17,237 bases of DNA. Origin: Scleroderma bovista. Taxonomy: Eukaryota; Basidiomycota; Agaricomycetes; Boletales; Sclerodermataceae. Shown one piece after another: positions 16,304 to 17,237 of the stretch (its first letter is position 1; each line of letters begins with the position of its first letter). A program made the position numbers and the translations under genes. The notes beneath the pieces were generated by a model, which saw nothing but the letters and a program-made list of their open reading frames with translations, made no database searches and had not been told where the DNA came from. The stretch spans positions 1-17,237 of the forward strand of contig JAYMGJ010000655.1 in assembly GCA_037178675.1 (NCBI GenBank). The letters are read 5' to 3'.

Positions 16304-16839
16304 AGTGAGTGATGAAGCAAGGGTCTGGATTGCGGGGGGAATATCTCCGTGGGAAATGAACGGATTTGCATCGGAACTTGACAGGCAGATAGACCACGTT
16401 CTAGGCTCTCTGACAGTATAGTCACATGCCTGATAGCTTCAGAAACGATGGAGCTATTCAAAATATCAGAATGCCAGCACTGGGCGCCTAAAAGTGACAT
16501 TTGGGCGCTAAAAATCATTTCTTCTCTTTCTCCTTCATTTCTCTGTCAATTCTTCGGCTTCTTTGATCATTCTGGTATGGGAGTTGGACTGCAGACGTGT
16601 GCATTCCTTTCTCATACCACAATTGACATTATTCCTTCAGTTTCTTCAGCTTCTTGGTGGTTCTCATGCGATAGATGACTGTCTGCATTGGCATTCATCT
16701 CTCACATCAGGATAGTCTTCTTGTGCGATAGATGGCTACGATGAGGGTCCATCGTGCTTATCCTTCGCATAAGGATCATTTGATATAGGTGTTATCTTCC
16801 ATGTTCACTGTACCAAACCTGTTTGGTGCGTGACAGCAC

Positions 16840-17157
16840 GCCGTTCACCCCATCTTCCATGTCTCCCAACTCGAACTGGCCGTACCCAACATCATACTGG
16901 ACCGGATACAGCCTCCTCCGCCACTGGTCGAAGTAGATGGTGAACCACAGTTCAAGATCTCTGAGATCCTCAACTCCAAGGTTGACCATCGCCGTAAATC
17001 GTGCAAGCTACTCTACTTGGTACGTTGGTCCGGCTACGAAGGAACTGACAAAGAAATGTCATGGCTACTTGCCACCAAACTTGGCAACGCAACAGAACTC
17101 TTAGAAAACTACCATGTCTGGTACCCGGACAAACCCGGACCACTCGCGTCCATGTAA
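16840..17157 (+). pseudogene. Gypsy integrase C-terminus with chromodomain
   Basis: In-frame continuation of 13990-14736 across the inserted repeat: AVHPIFHVSQLELAVPNIIL, a Pro-rich linker (IQPPPPLVEVDGEPQF), then a chromodomain (EILNSKVDHRRKSCKLLYLV, RWSGYEGTDKEMSWLLATKL), ending at TAA 17155-17157 after 105 codons with no interruption. The chromodomain's aromatic and YLVRWSGY core is intact; in chromoviruses it directs integration to marked chromatin. The whole open part of the integrase is about 354 codons once the inserted repeat is ignored. Confidence 0.9.
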
Positions 17158-17237
17158 TAGTACTCTCACTCCCTGTTTCTCTTATCTGTTTCACTCTCTG
17201 TCTCTCCTCTCTTTTTCATCTTATCTTGTAATATCAC
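17158..17237 (+). other. Pyrimidine-rich 3' untranslated stretch of the gypsy element
   Basis: CT-rich sequence after the integrase stop, reaching the window edge. The polypurine tract and 3' LTR, if present, are outside. Confidence 0.3.

Larger units (their letters stand above)
14737..16835 (-). mobile_element. Solo-LTR-like repeat, copy 2 (2,099 bp), inside the gypsy integrase
   Basis: Reverse orientation of 9895-11986 along its full length. Minus-strand ends are TGTCACGCACC (at 16835) and GACTCACA (at 14737). Flanks are GCGC (14733-14736) and GCAC (16836-16839), a 4-bp duplication differing at a CpG. Removing it with one duplication copy joins integrase codons SMR/AVHPIFHVSQ in frame, which confirms both ends. 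Many differences from copy 1 are CpG against TpG or CpA. Confidence 0.75.

Noticed and set aside
9895..16835. The two 2.1-kb inverted repeats as terminal repeats of one 7-kb transposon
   Set aside because: Each copy has its own 4-bp duplication, and copy 2 splits an integrase that resumes in frame on its far side, so they are separate insertions.
1..17237. tRNA or rRNA genes
   Set aside because: No cloverleaf-like B-box arrangement or rRNA motifs were noticed on either strand by eye; a dedicated scan was not possible.

Overview
The window looks like a transposon graveyard from a filamentous basidiomycete, probably an Agaricomycete. The clues are a Plavaka-type (CACTA-like) transposase, a chromodomain Ty3/gypsy (chromovirus) integrase of the type common in Agaricomycetes, a decayed alpha-1,3-glucan synthase gene, and fungal-size GT-AG introns of 47-67 nt. 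No intact cellular gene is visible. The species cannot be named from this sequence.

Layout. 1-1484 (+): two unrecognised open fragments, then a broken alpha-1,3-glucan synthase (GH13 region). About 1750-9722 (-): one decayed Plavaka transposon, read right to left. Its N-terminal zinc finger is at 9271-9687, the core at 4598-5103, the middle at 3507-3869 and the C-terminus at 1809-2977. Three other elements split it: a 513-bp hAT-like MITE (2986-3498, 8-bp target duplication AGCCTAGC), a 722-bp fold-back CACTG element (3873-4594, 3-bp duplication TCC), and an unusual 4.2-kb palindromic repeat element (5104-9270). Deleting either small element plus one target copy rejoins the Plavaka reading frame exactly.

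9895-17157: two inverted copies of a 2.1-kb solo-LTR-like repeat (9895-11986 and 14737-16835), each with its own 4-bp target duplication. Between them lie a fragment of an unrecognised minus-strand gene (12000-12425) and an internally deleted gypsy element (12427 to beyond the window). The gypsy LTR (12427-13989) runs straight into the integrase catalytic core. The second 2.1-kb repeat then cuts the integrase just before its chromodomain tail (16840-17157).

The most novel item is the 4.2-kb element: short terminal inverted repeats, outer arrays of CAGAC/GTCTG repeats in opposite orientation, inner GTCGTT/ACGACC arrays in opposite orientation, and a strong hairpin at the centre. It sits in Plavaka coding sequence with GT and AG at its edges in a compatible reading phase. 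The 2.1-kb LTR-like repeats carry a 166-codon frame kept open in both copies, a TATA box next to a perfect palindrome, and a cluster of CTTAC motifs just upstream.
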